DNA of 64,000 nucleotides from Primula veris (GCA_963682055.1 OY821749.1:4824336-4888335), one strand, 5' to 3'; positions 50,667 through 63,009 are shown, counted from the stretch's first letter. The notes: generated by a model not told the origin, from the letters alone. Numbers and translations: made by a program.

Positions 50667-50744
<78 letters not shown>
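50667..50744. repeat. (TA)39 microsatellite
   Basis: 78 bp of uninterrupted TA. The open frame reading 'IYIYIY' across it is an artefact. Confidence 0.97.
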
Positions 50745-50747
<3 letters not shown>

Positions 50748-52595
50748 GGGTCCACAAAATCAAATCAGTCTGTCAAATTTAGGTATTTTCATACACTTTT
50801 ATATTAATTACAATAATATTGCATTCTAATAAAAATATAAAACGTATATGTATATATATATATATAAATAAGGCAAACCAATAAAAATGTCCATATTATT
50901 TTTTACTTATTACTCACTTATATTTATTCAATTCAAAATATAAAAATCATACAAAAATCATAATATTTTCAAAAGAATTATAATACTATACCAAACAAAA
51001 TCGTTTTACGTGTATTTTGTATAACAAAAACATTATATTACTCACGATTTTTAATTTACTATATTCATTCAATAAATATAATTTTTAAAAATTTATTTAC
51101 CCGGATCATATATATATACCGCACGTGCCACACACAATGCGTGGGTAACGATTACTAGTATTTATATATATAGAGAGAAAGACATGTGCAGAGCGGGGAT
51201 CGTCTTCTCCGGCCAAACTCCAGCCAAAAAGTTGTCGTAACGACGGAGTTTGTTGGAGCGGTGGTGTTGAGGTGTTTTGGGAGCTAATTTCTATAGAGAG
51301 AGAGTGTGTATTTTGGGTTAATGACACAAAAAATAATTTGGATCCTTTTTATAATTAGGGTACCAAAATCCAATTAATTTTGTTGAATAAGCTATCTTAT
51401 GCTAATAAAAAATACAAACAGTATTAAAACCTAATAATTCTCTTAAAAAGTTACCGGACTCCAATTAATTCAAGTAGCTTCTTAACCGGTTAAGTCAACA
51501 GAATTTTAAATTAAGATAGATTGAGTTTGTTCCGTTTTTGTTACATACATCTCCAAACGTATCACTCGTAAAATCACCACTCATTTATTCTGAAGTCAGT
51601 TTACACGTTTTTAAGATAGAGAAGAGAGAATCATGTTTTGGTGCACAAAAACATCGATTTCCATCGTTGTATTGTAAATTCGACATTTGTACTTTCAATA
51701 TAGCGACGTTTTTCTATTCTCTACTGTTTTACATGAATGTTTGGATCCGTTTACATTAATTTAAACGTTAAAACTTGTTGCCGATTGCATGTTAATTGAA
51801 AGACAAAGTAATTTTGACCACTAAAATAACATTATTAGTGTAATCTTGCATGGATAAAATGTTTAAAACAATAGTATAATTCATTTTCCACCCATATAAA
51901 CCTGGGGAATCGAGCTGTTGGATTGGCAACCCAACCGTGACCGTCCTCTTGTTAGTTTAATTTACATAATCAACGAAAATCGACAAAAATGATGTTTAGG
52001 CTTAAAACCACTGCTTCCTCGGAATTGATTTTGGTTACCCTTACCTACTTAATTTGCAGTAGTGCCCTTGCGACGCCTCTTGACATGGAGAAAACACGCC
52101 CGCCGGGCAGGCATTGAGTTTCACTAGGATTGGCCCAGGTCTTATTTTATTCGTATTTGGGTTGATTTGAACCTTTTTAATTTATTATTTCTACAAATTG
52201 GTCCGTCTTGAGGTTCTTTTTTCATCCAAATCTTGTTTTTCCATAAAATATAAATTTTTACCTGCAAAAACATAGTTTTTCAGGGTTATATTACACAATA
52301 ATAAGGTGTATTAAAACATACTCTATAGTGCACCCGAAGTGCATCAAACCATCGCACTAGAAGTACACTAAATCGCAACACCTGAAATGCACCACTACGC
52401 AACACCAGAAGTGTGACGAAACCCAAAAAGTTCATTGTGATTCTCGAACTTTTATTCTTTGGGATGATCGTCTCGGTCATCCGGGTTCAACCATGACGAA
52501 TCGATTAATAGAATGATTATGCTAAAATTACCACAAAAAATATATCATTTCATGTCTACTGCACTTTAAAATAAAACTACAAAAATAAGACCATT
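50745..52595. other. Intergenic DNA with no supported gene
   Basis: AT-rich. Some moderately GC-rich stretches (51190-51300, 52060-52130) may be inserted fragments, but I cannot assign them. Confidence 0.45.
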
Positions 52596-54130
52596 TTATA
52601 CGCAATGCCTTTCGTCCTTAACCGTTTTTCGATCCTCAGCTCTATGCGCCACCTTGTCGTTCCACCTATAGAATGCAAAAAATAAAAGAGGGAGACAATT
52701 GACACCTGATGGAAAAAGTATATCAACTAGATTCATATCACCATCTCCAATGAGATGGCCAATCTCCAAACGAGAAGGCAAATGTGTCTCTCGTGCTAAA
52801 GCGAAAAGTTTATCGCGAATAATGTTTTGTTTTCGAATAAGCCTTCCCCCTTAACGAAAAAGAGTCATTATCACCACGAACATTAGAAATATGCTGCTTA
52901 CAAGCAAGACAAATATAAGAAGACGAGAAAGCACACCTGTAAGCCGCGAAGGCATGAAAGTCCTCTAAATATGCGATGGTAAGTTGACTTCTAGCTACCA
53001 CTAGGAGTAGAACGAACATTAACGAGAGTTTTAATGATTATTCCCTTGAGCTACAAGCAACTCACGTTGGACCATTTCTCAGCCAAACATTTTTGGGGTT
53101 TAGCTATTTTTCGCAGTTGATTAATGGACACATACTCAAATTCACTTGATGAAGAGTTCCACTCGAAAACTAACCCAATAGCCTGCCCAACAAATCAACA
53201 TCAGTCCCACACCATCTACTTTGTAATTCTTCATACTGAACTATTGAAGCAATACCGGCTCGATAACCTGCTAACTTAGCAATCAGTATACCTAAACCTC
53301 CGAGTTTTACGGGAAGATTCATAAGAACTCTCTGATTATTAGTGAATCTTGCATTAGAATTATGCTTTAAATTCCCGTCTATAATAGCATCAAAACTTTA
53401 TATAGCTCCTTTAATCCAAGACGGAATATTAGAACGCAAAACATAACAAATCTTAGGCAAGAAGCCCGAAGCAAAAGAAGTTTTCTCAGTGGGTCTTTAA
53501 GAAGTGCCGTCATAGACAAAGTTTAAGCGATTTTATCAACTCTCCTATAAACGAGAATATCAACCCCCTCGCCCGGATAGTGTTGCCCAAACACAAAGTA
53601 CACTGATCAGAACATAAATGAACACCCTCTGGAAAGCTTAACTCCCAATAGGTCACTAAATGTTTTACACTTACACGCATTGACGTACATGCCAAATTCA
53701 TGACCTTCATCCAGGATAATACTAAAAGCACGTTAAATGTCATCCTTACATCGTAGCTGAATTCATTCATCCAGATACTAACCATTAACGATGGAAATTG
53801 GGACAGATTTTGCTAAAATTGGATGAATGGTGATCACAAAAAATAAATGGCCCAATGGATTACTTTCTTGGACACCACACTCCTTACGAAACACTAAATT
53901 CAACCTATCTGGCAATGCCGGACAAAAAAGAACGAACAACCTAAAAAAAATTCGGTGCGATACGAGATTGGAAGCGATACGAAGATCAATTTTGAGAAAA
54001 CCAAAGTTCACCTCCTCGATAAGAGAAACATACTGGTTAAATGCATGAACAAGATTTTCAACACCAGTTTTAATTCCAACGCCGATTTAAAAAGGAGCTA
54101 ACAAATTAACCGATGAGTCTTGAAAGCCGA
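52596..54130 (-). mobile_element. Decayed non-LTR retrotransposon (LINE) RT and C-terminus
   Basis: Minus-strand fragments in order. GVGIKTGVENLVHAFNQYVS followed by NFGFLKIDLRIASNLVSHR corresponds to the RT start. GVQESNPLGHLFFVITIHP (about 53876-53820) replaces the family's GVQQGDPLGPLLFAL-type motif. YLDE stands where YLDD is expected (about 53770). LPVKLGGLGILIAKLAGYRA lies at about 53310. A Cys-rich stretch (CLACK, about 52910) and RLEIGHLIGDGDMNLVDILF (about 52740) follow. Frames shift between the pieces, so it is dead. The GVQ..PLG box and 'LP.KLGGLGI' C-terminus differ from the usual plant L1 pattern. Confidence 0.8.
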
Positions 54131-54830
54131 CTGACAATTTTACTAGAACGACTACCTTGATTGATAGAAATCTTTAGAGATGTGTCTCCTGTATTGATGA
54201 AGCAATCGAAGGTAGTTATATAAAGTTACAAAGAGTGGGGAGTAAATCATAAGCAAAGGTACCAATAGAGGAACATCTGGATTTAATTATACTATTTGTT
54301 GCTAACGATTTAGTACCACACTACGAGAATTAACAATTGATGTACTTATGTATCAAAACTTTTACAATTATAGTACTTCCCTTAATTGAAATTGATGTAA
54401 TTTAGTTTAAACTTTCATTTTGCCCACATTGTCTACAATATACCTAAATTAAAAAAAAAGTGGATGACCTAAGGATGCCACCAAGCACCATAAACAAGTG
54501 GGATCAATGAAAGCTATATTTTATACCTGATATTTTTCCCACCATCATAACCAAACCATTTCAACTGGGACCTGCGGTCATTTCATAGAATAAATTTGAT
54601 CTATATTTCTATGCCCACCTAAAGTTTAGGAATACACTTACGATTTTGGGATATCAACCGGAACGGCCTAGGCCTAACTACAGTAAGTTTTAGGTCTGGG
54701 ACAGAGACTGAGCTGAGATTTTTTTTTTTTTTCTTCAATGGTTTAAGTACTGGGCAACTAAAAGCACTGAGCCGCCCCCTCTATATCAACCACATCTTAA
54801 CATCATCCACTCCATTAAATCAAGGGGGAA
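54131..54830. other. Intergenic DNA
   Basis: Flank of the LINE. No further coding similarity found by eye. Confidence 0.4.
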
Positions 54831-54837
54831 TTAACAT

Positions 54838-55700
54838 AAACATACTCTATACCTGTTATACCAACAAAATTATACACTCAAATGTTAAATTATCAAAAAT
54901 ATACTTTCAATTAATAATTAATAAAAAATAAACAAGTTCATTCATCTCTCACAATCTATTTTCCCTCTCTCTCCAATCTCTCTCCTTCTTCTATCTCCCT
55001 CCGATCTCTCCCTTCCTCTCTCTGATCTCTCATACTTTCCATGTATTTTTGATCTATCTTCTCTCATTCCTCTATTCTTTCGATCTTTTTCTCTTCATTC
55101 CCTCCTATCTCCGATCTCTCTCTTCGTTAGAGATTGAAACGGAGATATCCGTCAGAGTGTGCGGCGAGTGTATAGAACGCGGTCGAAAACTCGAGATTGA
55201 TGTCGACGGAGATGCGGTCATCGAACGAAAGGCCCACGATGACGACGTGGTAGTTTGAGATTGGAGGACGGGGTACGAGTTGTATTTGTTAACTAGTGTA
55301 TGAATTCCATGAATTAAAGTTATGAAGTTGAAAATTATGGTTATGAATTATGTAATTAAGTATATAAATTCTGTAAATTGGGATATCAGCTTTAAAAATA
55401 AGGATGAATTCTATGATTCAGGATATAAACGAACTTTTGAAATAAGTATATAAACTTGTGGAATAAGTGTATAAAAATATATACAAATTAGGGTATCAAC
55501 TTTTAAAATAATTGTATGAACATTTGGAATAAGGGTATGAAATATACAAATTAGGTTATAAACTTTTAAAATAAGTGTATAAACTTTTGGAATAAGGGTA
55601 TTAAATGTACAAATTAGAGTATGGACTTTTTGGTATGTTTTTGTTAATTAAATTTTTTTGATATAGTTTTTTTAATTTAATTTCAAAAGTAGCTTGTTTT
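54838..55700. mobile_element. Putative element related to the 4-kb foldback
   Basis: Begins 'aacataaacatac', continues with a CT-rich tract (54950-55035) and a short GC-rich core (55130-55280). It ends in a tandem array of 'ggaataagggtat.aa' and 'acaaattag' units (55290-55640), then 'ggtatgtttttgttaatt'. The order (aacatac end, CT-rich tract, core, tandem array, complementary end) parallels 20869-24911. Boundaries are approximate. Confidence 0.5.
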
Positions 55701-55889
55701 GTTAATATATCCTTAAATCAAATCTAGTAGTCTAAATTACTTGTTTCACATTCACAAGGGTACAAAACACAAAAAGAAAATTTTGTAATAAGTTTCGTTA
55801 GTGATGAGCTAGCATTATACTGTTAGTACTTATGCTAAGCCTCTGTTAGGGGTTGGAGTTTTTGTAACGATTTGTATCAACCTACTGAT

Positions 55890-56290
55890 TTTCGAATCGA
55901 ACCAAACAAGTTGTTATCGAAAGTTCGGTATACCGACTTTTCGGTACGGTACAACCGAATCAAACTTTAAAAGTCGGTTCAGTTTCGGTATCCATTTTGT
56001 ATGTTTGGTACAATACCGAACCAAACATTAAAATTATAAAATATATAGAAATTTACAAATGGTTATAACTTACAAATAAATAATTTCCTATTTGCGAAGT
56101 CAAATACAATAATTTCGTATTTCTCCATTTTCTTGTCTAATATTTCGGTATAAAACGGAAAAGCAAACCGTACGAACCGAAAAAGTCGGTATACCGAACT
56201 TTCGGTATACCGACTTTTTCGGTTCGGTTATGATATAATTTTTTTCAAAGCAAACAAGTTCGGTTCAGTATTGATATATGGTCAAAAAAG
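55890..56290. repeat. CGGT-rich region with palindromes
   Basis: Dense 'tcggtataccga' and 'ttcggttcgg' motifs, partly self-complementary. It contains the perfect inverted repeat listed next. Confidence 0.85.
56173..56226. repeat. Perfect 26-bp inverted repeat, 2-nt spacer
   Basis: Left arm 56173-56198 (starting 'cgaaccgaaaaagtcgg') and right arm 56201-56226 are exact reverse complements, separated by 'ct'. Confidence 0.97.
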
Positions 56291-57171
56291 TCGGTATCGT
56301 ACCAAAACCACCCATAACCTTTATTGTTGTATATTATATTAATGTTACAGAAGATCGTAATATTTCTAATTTTAGAGCATTCACACCTGAATTTTAGAGC
56401 ATCTATTTTAAAGATTTAGTTCACTTTTATATATTTACAGATTTTGTAAAACACTTGTCTCCGCAGCAGATCATCTAACATAGAGCTTCAATTTCCAAAT
56501 TTTTCTCTCCAATAGATTATTTAAAATACAGATTTTGTAAATAAAAAATTGCAAACAAGTTCAATATTGAATTGACCTAAAAACTACTAAACTATTTTTG
56601 GGAAAATTAAATTGATTAAAAAACATAACTTTGTACACATGTACTTGTCTTTGCATATAAACGATCGATATTCAACAAGCAAAGGCTAAATATTACTAAT
56701 TAACAAATAACAACTTATGATTTAACAAACTATTCTCACTCATTAGACACACAAATTATATCAATACATAACCTGCATACCTTTGGAAAAATATTTTAAA
56801 AATAATAATTCACTTTAATACTAATGATTTGAATAAGAAAAATGTAAAATATTCTATTTTCTTGGGAATCCATGACAAAAAAATATATAACTTAAATTAG
56901 CAATGATAAAAAAAAGTTTTATCTTGTAGGCAAGAGAAAAAAGTGTATCAAGTATCTCGGAGAAAGATGAAAATAAGAAAAATAAAGAAAAACAAAAAGA
57001 CACCTTGAAAAGAGAATAGAAATGGTAAGTTCTACAGTAACTTTGTACTATAGCAAGTTACTGCTCAAATATTTGTAAAGTAGATGAAGCCATACAAAAG
57101 CTGTTGTGTAGTTTTTTTTTTTACAAAATTGCTAAATATAACAAAAATGTGTTATTTACAATGACAGCTGA
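56291..57171. other. Intergenic DNA
   Basis: AT-rich; nothing recognised. Confidence 0.5.
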
Positions 57172-57990
57172 TACATTAGAACCTCTCTATAATAATACTT
57201 TATATAAGAATAAACTCCCTATATGAATAAAAATGCTCGGTCCCAATTCGAGTCAGTTCAAAATAAAAATAACCTCCATATTGTAATATTTTATGATTTT
57301 TTATGATATCGCTTTAATAAATTTGCCTTCATATAGAGATAAATTACATAAATGTGTAAAATTATCTATATGTCGTTTTTTTTTCTGTGATGGTTTGAGT
57401 GAGCCATGGTCAAGCTTTCCGCCAACTTGAACGTAATAATAATAAATCATATCATAACAGAACAAGAATTTTTTGAGCCCCTTCCTAACAAAATAAGAGG
57501 AAAGTCCAACTCAAATTATGGCTGGCGTCCCAAGGGAAACAACAAAAGAGGCGACAATCAAGAGGGCAATAAGCACCACAATGAAGTGAATGTTGTGGCC
57601 CCCACGCTTGTGGAATGGAAAGGCACCCCCTCTACAACAACAGTAACCGCAACAGCATAGGAATGACAATCAGAGGCAAAAAGAAAATCAGGTACCATAC
57701 AACTATGAAGGCTAAAGAGAGTGATTTAAAATACATGTAAAATTATATACCTAATATTTATACATGTAAAAAAAAATTTAGATAAACTTTTCATCTTTCA
57801 AAATACATGTATTTAGTTAAATTTTCTTAAATTCATGAATATGTTAGTTTCGTGGCTTTTCAACTCTTTTAAATTTATGTGTTTAATTTATTACATAGAT
57901 ACATGTATTTGTCTTAAATATTTGTGTTAATTAGTTAAATTATTTACACATATAATTTTTATTATGCGTAACATTTATTTAAAAATATTT
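57172..57990. mobile_element. 'cctctctata...ggtccc' element, copy 2 with insertion
   Basis: 57172-57377 and 57720-57990 align in order with 43721-44220 ('gaacctctctata', 'ataaactccctatatgaata', 'tttatacatgtaaaaaaa', 'aaattcatgaatatg'). About 340 bp between them is absent from copy 1. The right terminus is missing, so this copy is truncated. Confidence 0.75.
57378..57719 (+). other. Insertion inside copy 2, with an 84-codon frame
   Basis: The insert carries a frame (57406-57660) with a Lys/Asn/Gly-rich hydrophilic middle: NSNYGWRPKGNNKRGDNQEG and then EVNVVAPT. Its composition recalls the C-terminal part of retroelement gag proteins, but without a CCHC knuckle I cannot assign it. Composition is clearly less AT-rich than the surrounding element. 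Confidence 0.5.
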
Positions 57991-59300
57991 AGTTAGTGCT
58001 CTTACCAACCAAGCCGTCAACAGTGGTCCAGATAAATGTCACCAAAAGAAACCCACCGGCCTCTATTATTTTTGAGATTTATTATAACCTTGAGATATTT
58101 CTCAAAATTTAAAACAATCTTTGCTTATGGTGACAATACGAAGACACCAAGTACGGTGACAAGTCACAATAACTTCCTCTTCAGTTTATGTTTATAAAGT
58201 ACCCTACCTCATAAGGGCCTTGGTGACACTAGCTTGATGAATTTCAAAATTATTTTTAATTATTTTGTAGTATATAATTCTATTTTTTAAGATAATCTCT
58301 TCAAAGCTTTATAACTCGATTCACGCCCCCCTAACAAATATTTGAAAAATGCTTATGCTAAAAAGGTTACGTTTTAGTAAAGCTTTAGCAAACTAACTTA
58401 CCGCCCTACTTTATTTATTTATTTATTAACCGGAAAAAAAACATACATACGTTTTCAAATCTTAAAACATGGTAAGTAATGAAATATGTAAAACTATTTA
58501 AGCTGTAAACAGAAATATATGTGCAGAAACTCTAAGCTTATACAGAGCAACAGCATTCTTGCACCAAATTATTTGCCTTATTAAAATCAATCAATCCATA
58601 ATCTAAATAAACCAATTTTTTTTCCCGGTAAGTTAACCAAAAATCTAAACAAAGATATTGGAGATGTAGGGACATGCCTTCATTCTAGAAGAACAATTAT
58701 TTAGTAGGGCATCTTTCGACAAGGTTTTTTGAAAATTACAAGTAATCTTAGTTTCATTATTTCATATATGAATTTATCATGCTACTAGATCACGTAACAA
58801 AAGATAATAGCATGACTGATTGTTTTCTTAGCATGTATTTTCACTCATTTGGCACTTTGTTTACCATGAAATTAGCATAATCTTTGTAAGATGCAAGCAT
58901 ATGAATGAAAGAGAAACAAAGCGACAAAGCCCTTTCCGGTTACCATAAACATTTTATCAGACTGTTTACGCCTAAGTAATTCAGCAAATTCTATATTTTT
59001 AACAATATTTTTACTTTTAACTAAATAAGATTACAGACAGGGTATTTACAAGTTGCTTTTTAAAGATAAAAAAAAAACCCTCAAATTATATACTACTTCT
59101 TGAACTTCTAAGGTTATCTTCCACTAACCGGCCTTATTGCACGCCTGTTGAAAACAGTTCATTCCTTTTCCTCTTTTACCTTTTAAGAAAAATCTTCTCA
59201 CGTCCCCTTTATCTCCTATACTACTATATAATTTTCTTCTACATACATTATTTTACTAAAGGTAAATTAATGTATAATTCCACTTGAACCACTTGGAAGT
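57991..59300. other. Intergenic DNA upstream of the DUF4228 gene
   Basis: AT-rich without a recognised gene. Confidence 0.5.
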
Positions 59301-59306
59301 CTTGAA

Positions 59307-59330
59307 CCACTTTATATACTCTATATATCC
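59307..59330 (+). promoter_or_regulatory. Putative TATA region of the DUF4228 gene
   Basis: Two TATATA stretches ('tttatatactctatatatcc') lie about 90-110 bp upstream of the ATG. They are followed by pyrimidine-rich leader sequence. Position and sequence fit a TATA box; which of the two is used cannot be told. Confidence 0.45.
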
Positions 59331-59417
59331 ACTCACATTCTCCACTTCATAAACTCCAATTATCAATCTCCTCCCCTCTATCTTCTCTTTAAATTTCACT
59401 CCTTCATTTTCTATAGA

Positions 59418-59876
59418 ATGAAGTTTGGAAATTGTATAGTCCTAAGCAAACCCAAAACAAAGCCAAGAGCTAAAAAGGCTACAAAACTTGGCAAAATTGT
59501 GCAGATTGTGGAAATGAATGGGGAAATCATAGAGCTAAATACACCAATAACCGTGGGGAAATTTCTAGAAAAAAATTCAGGATTTAACTTATCAATTTTA
59601 TCAAAGTCTCCCCAGTATCTACCTCCATCTTATGAACTGAAAAAAGGACACACTTACTATCTAGTTCCAAAGGTAGAAAAAACACAGAATTTGAAGAGGA
59701 TTAAAGTGGTTATTACAAAGCAACAGCTACAAGAGCTATTGGCTAAACAAGGATCGGTTGAAGAAATTCTGCTTGGTTTGAAGGTGAAGAGCTTTTGCTC
59801 TGTAAATAATGATTCTCATTCGACATATTTGAAAACGAACGCTAAGCTCGAATCTATTCCTGAGGAAATTGAATGA
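59418..59876 (+). CDS. DUF4228/PADRE domain protein
   Basis: Single-exon frame of 152 aa. It starts MKFGNC, has a basic N-terminus (KPKTKPRAKKATK) and then the DUF4228 core: VQIVEMNGEIIELNTPITVG, LPPSYELKKGHTYYLVPK and IKVVITKQQLQELLAKQGSV. This matches the plant family renamed PADRE, whose members are typically stress- and pathogen-responsive and have no known biochemical activity. Many relatives begin MGNC with a myristoylation site. Here residue 2 is Lys, so that anchor is not predicted. Length and lack of introns fit the family. Confidence 0.9.
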   Translation: MKFGNCIVLSKPKTKPRAKKATKLGKIVQIVEMNGEIIELNTPITVGKFLEKNSGFNLSILSKSPQYLPPSYELKKGHTYYLVPKVEKTQNLKRIKVVITKQQLQELLAKQGSVEEILLGLKVKSFCSVNNDSHSTYLKTNAKLESIPEEIE

Positions 59877-60089
59877 TTATTGATGTTAGTAATTTCTTTT
59901 TTTGAAAGGTGTGTTAGTAATTTCTTAGTTAAGAAGATATATGATATGTCACTTGAAGGTGTTTCTGTAATTCTTTTTTTTTGCTACAAGTTTTAAAAAG
60001 AAAAACAGATATACCCTGAAATATATGATGCACTATATGTTCAATATAATGACTTATTTTAGTTTTTAATTAGAGTTCATCATTTTTCT

Positions 60090-60225
60090 TTGGTGCTTTT
60101 AAAAGAATTGGTTCGCCGTACCAATTTTTTTGTTGAACTTGAAGCAAAGATGTTCTGTAGTTTTTCCTTTTAAAAGACTTGTTTGGTGCTTTTAAAAGAA
60201 TTGGATCGCCGTACCAATTTTTTTT
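60090..60225. repeat. 43-bp direct repeat, 93 bp apart
   Basis: 'ttggtgcttttaaaagaatt' followed by 'cgccgtaccaatttttt' occurs at 60090 and 60183. On the minus strand both read as NWYG(D/E)PILLKAP in one frame (60267-60070). It lies in the 3' flank of the DUF4228 gene. Confidence 0.85.
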
Positions 60226-60399
60226 AGTTTTTAGGGTCCGAACTCGGAAACGGAAAGGACTCCGCATGTAAGCTTGTCAGCCAAATATATTGCACGTTAT
60301 AAGAAGAAACCAGATGTTTTGCTGTTTATAATAAACCAAATAAGCAGAGCTTAAAATTTGGAGCCAGATATGCAAGTATATTACTACCTATTGAGTATG

Positions 60400-61442
60400 T
60401 TTTGTCGGTTTCCGTGCACGAAATATCAATTAAACAATAATAAATGACTAAAAAAAAATAAACAAAAACCAGTGTAATCTTTATTAATTCAGAATCGAAA
60501 CTTAAATACATATTACAACATGTATAGACTGAATAGTAATTAAAACAAACGTTAATCAGATTATTAAACTGAATTGCAATAAATAGAAACTGCCGGACTG
60601 GAAGGTATAAACTTAACAGCCGGACTGTTCTGTTTGAAATTTAAATTACATGACTGAATTGAAACTATTCTAATTACAGAATTAAATAACATAATTGAAA
60701 TTATATAATAGAAACAGTACTTTAAAGAAATTACAGAAAGGTAAAAGATAGAATATAAATATTACAGCTAAGTACAGTAAATTAAAATACTGAAATAAAA
60801 TTGCAGAATTGAAATTGCTGAAATATAAATGAAATAAAAGGACAGAATAAAATAGACGAGGCGACTATTTAACAGTCTGCACTTAACCGATATTCGCCCA
60901 ACCACCTTATTGTTCCTGGTTGCGTTGGTGCTTCGATCCCAAGATACAACGTCTCGGATGACTTGCCGGAAAATGATGACGAGTCAAGGTCGAGCCGTTG
61001 GTGGGTGGTTCTCTCTCTTTCTAATATGTTATGGAAAAAAAAAACGCAGAATACAGTATTGTAAAAGTGTGTTTAGAGAGTGAGACAGAGCTGCTTAATT
61101 ATAGGCTGAGCTGAAATCTCAACCATTATGGTCAATTAATTCAGTATTCGAAACTGCTGAATTAATGATGCAATTATTCTCATTTAATTGCATCAGTTAC
61201 AAGCTTGCTAAAATTTTTGTAACTGTTTTGGATAACTGTTTTGTTATTATCCAAAACTCTTAGACTTTCTTGGAACATTCCCAAGTCCCAAGTCCGCGAC
61301 CCGAGACTGAGCGAGCATGCGCGTGTGTGGTGCACTCGCTTACACACACACTTATGGGGCTACATATTATTACCACTCTCTAGTGGTGAATATGTATATA
61401 AACTATTCAAAATAGTTTTTTCTCTTTGATGTGGGATAAACA
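60400..61442 (-). mobile_element. Possible LTR (solo or truncated) on minus strand
   Basis: Read in reverse, it starts 'tgtttatcccacatcaaaga', a phrase common at LTR starts in plant copia elements. It contains a TATA-like 'gtttatatacat' about 50 bp in and a more GC-rich block with 'cgaatatcggttaagtgcag' near 60890. No paired LTR, coding internal region or clear target duplication is visible, and the far end is uncertain. Confidence 0.4.
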
Positions 61443-63000
61443 TTTGTGTGGTTTCTCCATCCATTTGTTTTCCCACTTCCACTTCCTCTTACCAAATTTC
61501 AGATTTCGTCTCTCAATGGTCCAATTTCAGAGCCAATTTCCATTCACACCCATTCACCGAATAGGTCATGGGATATACCGTTTCGAAACTTGTCACACAA
61601 GCTACTCAAAACATATGAGTACAGAGTCTAAACTTTGGATTCTTCATATGGAATTTGACCAAACTTTTGGACTCGTGACCAATTCGAAAAACACCATAAA
61701 ACATGGTTTTTTCCAACATGTTCTACATATTATTAATACAAGTAGATATGTTCAATATACATGCTACAACCTAGAGATACGTTTTAGTACATAACTTGAG
61801 CCATAGGAAAGACGATGAACCAAGGACTTGAGTATTGAACTTGAGAGTTAAGTAATTTCTCTCCCTTACCTATTGTATTTCTAGATTTTTTGATGGAATC
61901 TCAAATGTATGAATTTGACCCTTTATATATAGATATGGAGAAAACTCAAACTCATGAACAATCTTTAGATTACAAACATATGGAAGGATTAAAATCTCTA
62001 CCATTTGTTATGTCAAAACTTAAAAGGTTTTAACTCACAAATTAATTACCATTAAGTTATAAAAAAACATATAACCAATGAAAGTTAATGGACGCAAGAT
62101 TTGATGTGTTTGTAACTCTTGATATAGTGGTGATTAATTCTAACGGTCTCCCACCTAGTCTATTGAACATTTTATAAGCAATTATAAGTGCGTAATTAAA
62201 TTAGGGAAATTTTGTGCATACACTTTTCTCAATTATTTATGTATTTTTACGGCTAAATCTTAAAGAGGGTGAATAAGATTTTAGCCGTTTTTCGCAGAAT
62301 TAAAACTTAAACGCAACTAATCAACCCAACTAGCTTGATAGCTACTTAAGCAACAATAATTATGCGATAACAAATAATGAATAAGTTAAGCATGCGCATA
62401 ATCACAAAATAAGTTGCGGAAAGTAAAGAATAAAGGAAGAGAAATTGACACCGCGATTTATAGAGATTCAGCAAACCCGACTATTTCTCTCACCGGAATT
62501 GTTTTACCGGGTATTATCACTATAATTTTCAACACAAGATTACAACATCTCAACCCGAGCTTCCTACTCTTGATTCAATTACAAGTATACACGCCTACGA
62601 GTTAATGACTCCCCATCAATCTATGAGTATCCAAGTATTTAAGCTAAAACTTTTAACCAACACTTTGCCTTAAAAGCTTCTACCAAAGCATTCACTTACA
62701 ATTGAGCTTATAATTTGCTCTTACAGATTTGAATCGAAAGTATTACTCACTTATAATATTCTTTTGCTGTTTATAAGATTACAAATAAAAATAAACTCAA
62801 TAAATATACATGGATCAAGTGAAAAAGATAAAATATACGACTTTTTCTTGCTTGAATCTTGATTAAGCTTCAATAGAGATTAGGGTTTGTGATTGGTTAG
62901 TTTGGAGATGATTTGGGGGTCTATTTGTAGTCAAAATAGTCTATTGATCCATTAATGAACGTTTGGGATGGTTATGACTTTGTTCAATGGTTAAAATATT
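61443..63000. other. Unassigned repeat-like DNA
   Basis: No gene recognised. The stretch at 62440-62640 ('gacaccgcgatttatagaga', 'caccggaattgttttaccgg') has the look of retroelement 3' sequence, but I cannot confirm it. Confidence 0.4.
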
Positions 63001-63009
63001 ATATTGGGT

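Noticed and set aside
50611..50829. Frame with a long Ile-Tyr run
   Set aside because: Translation of the TA microsatellite.
51106..51327. Minus-strand frame with TPSLRQLFGWSLAGEDDPRS
   Set aside because: Looks like gene-fragment sequence, but I cannot tie it to a family and the flanks are broken.
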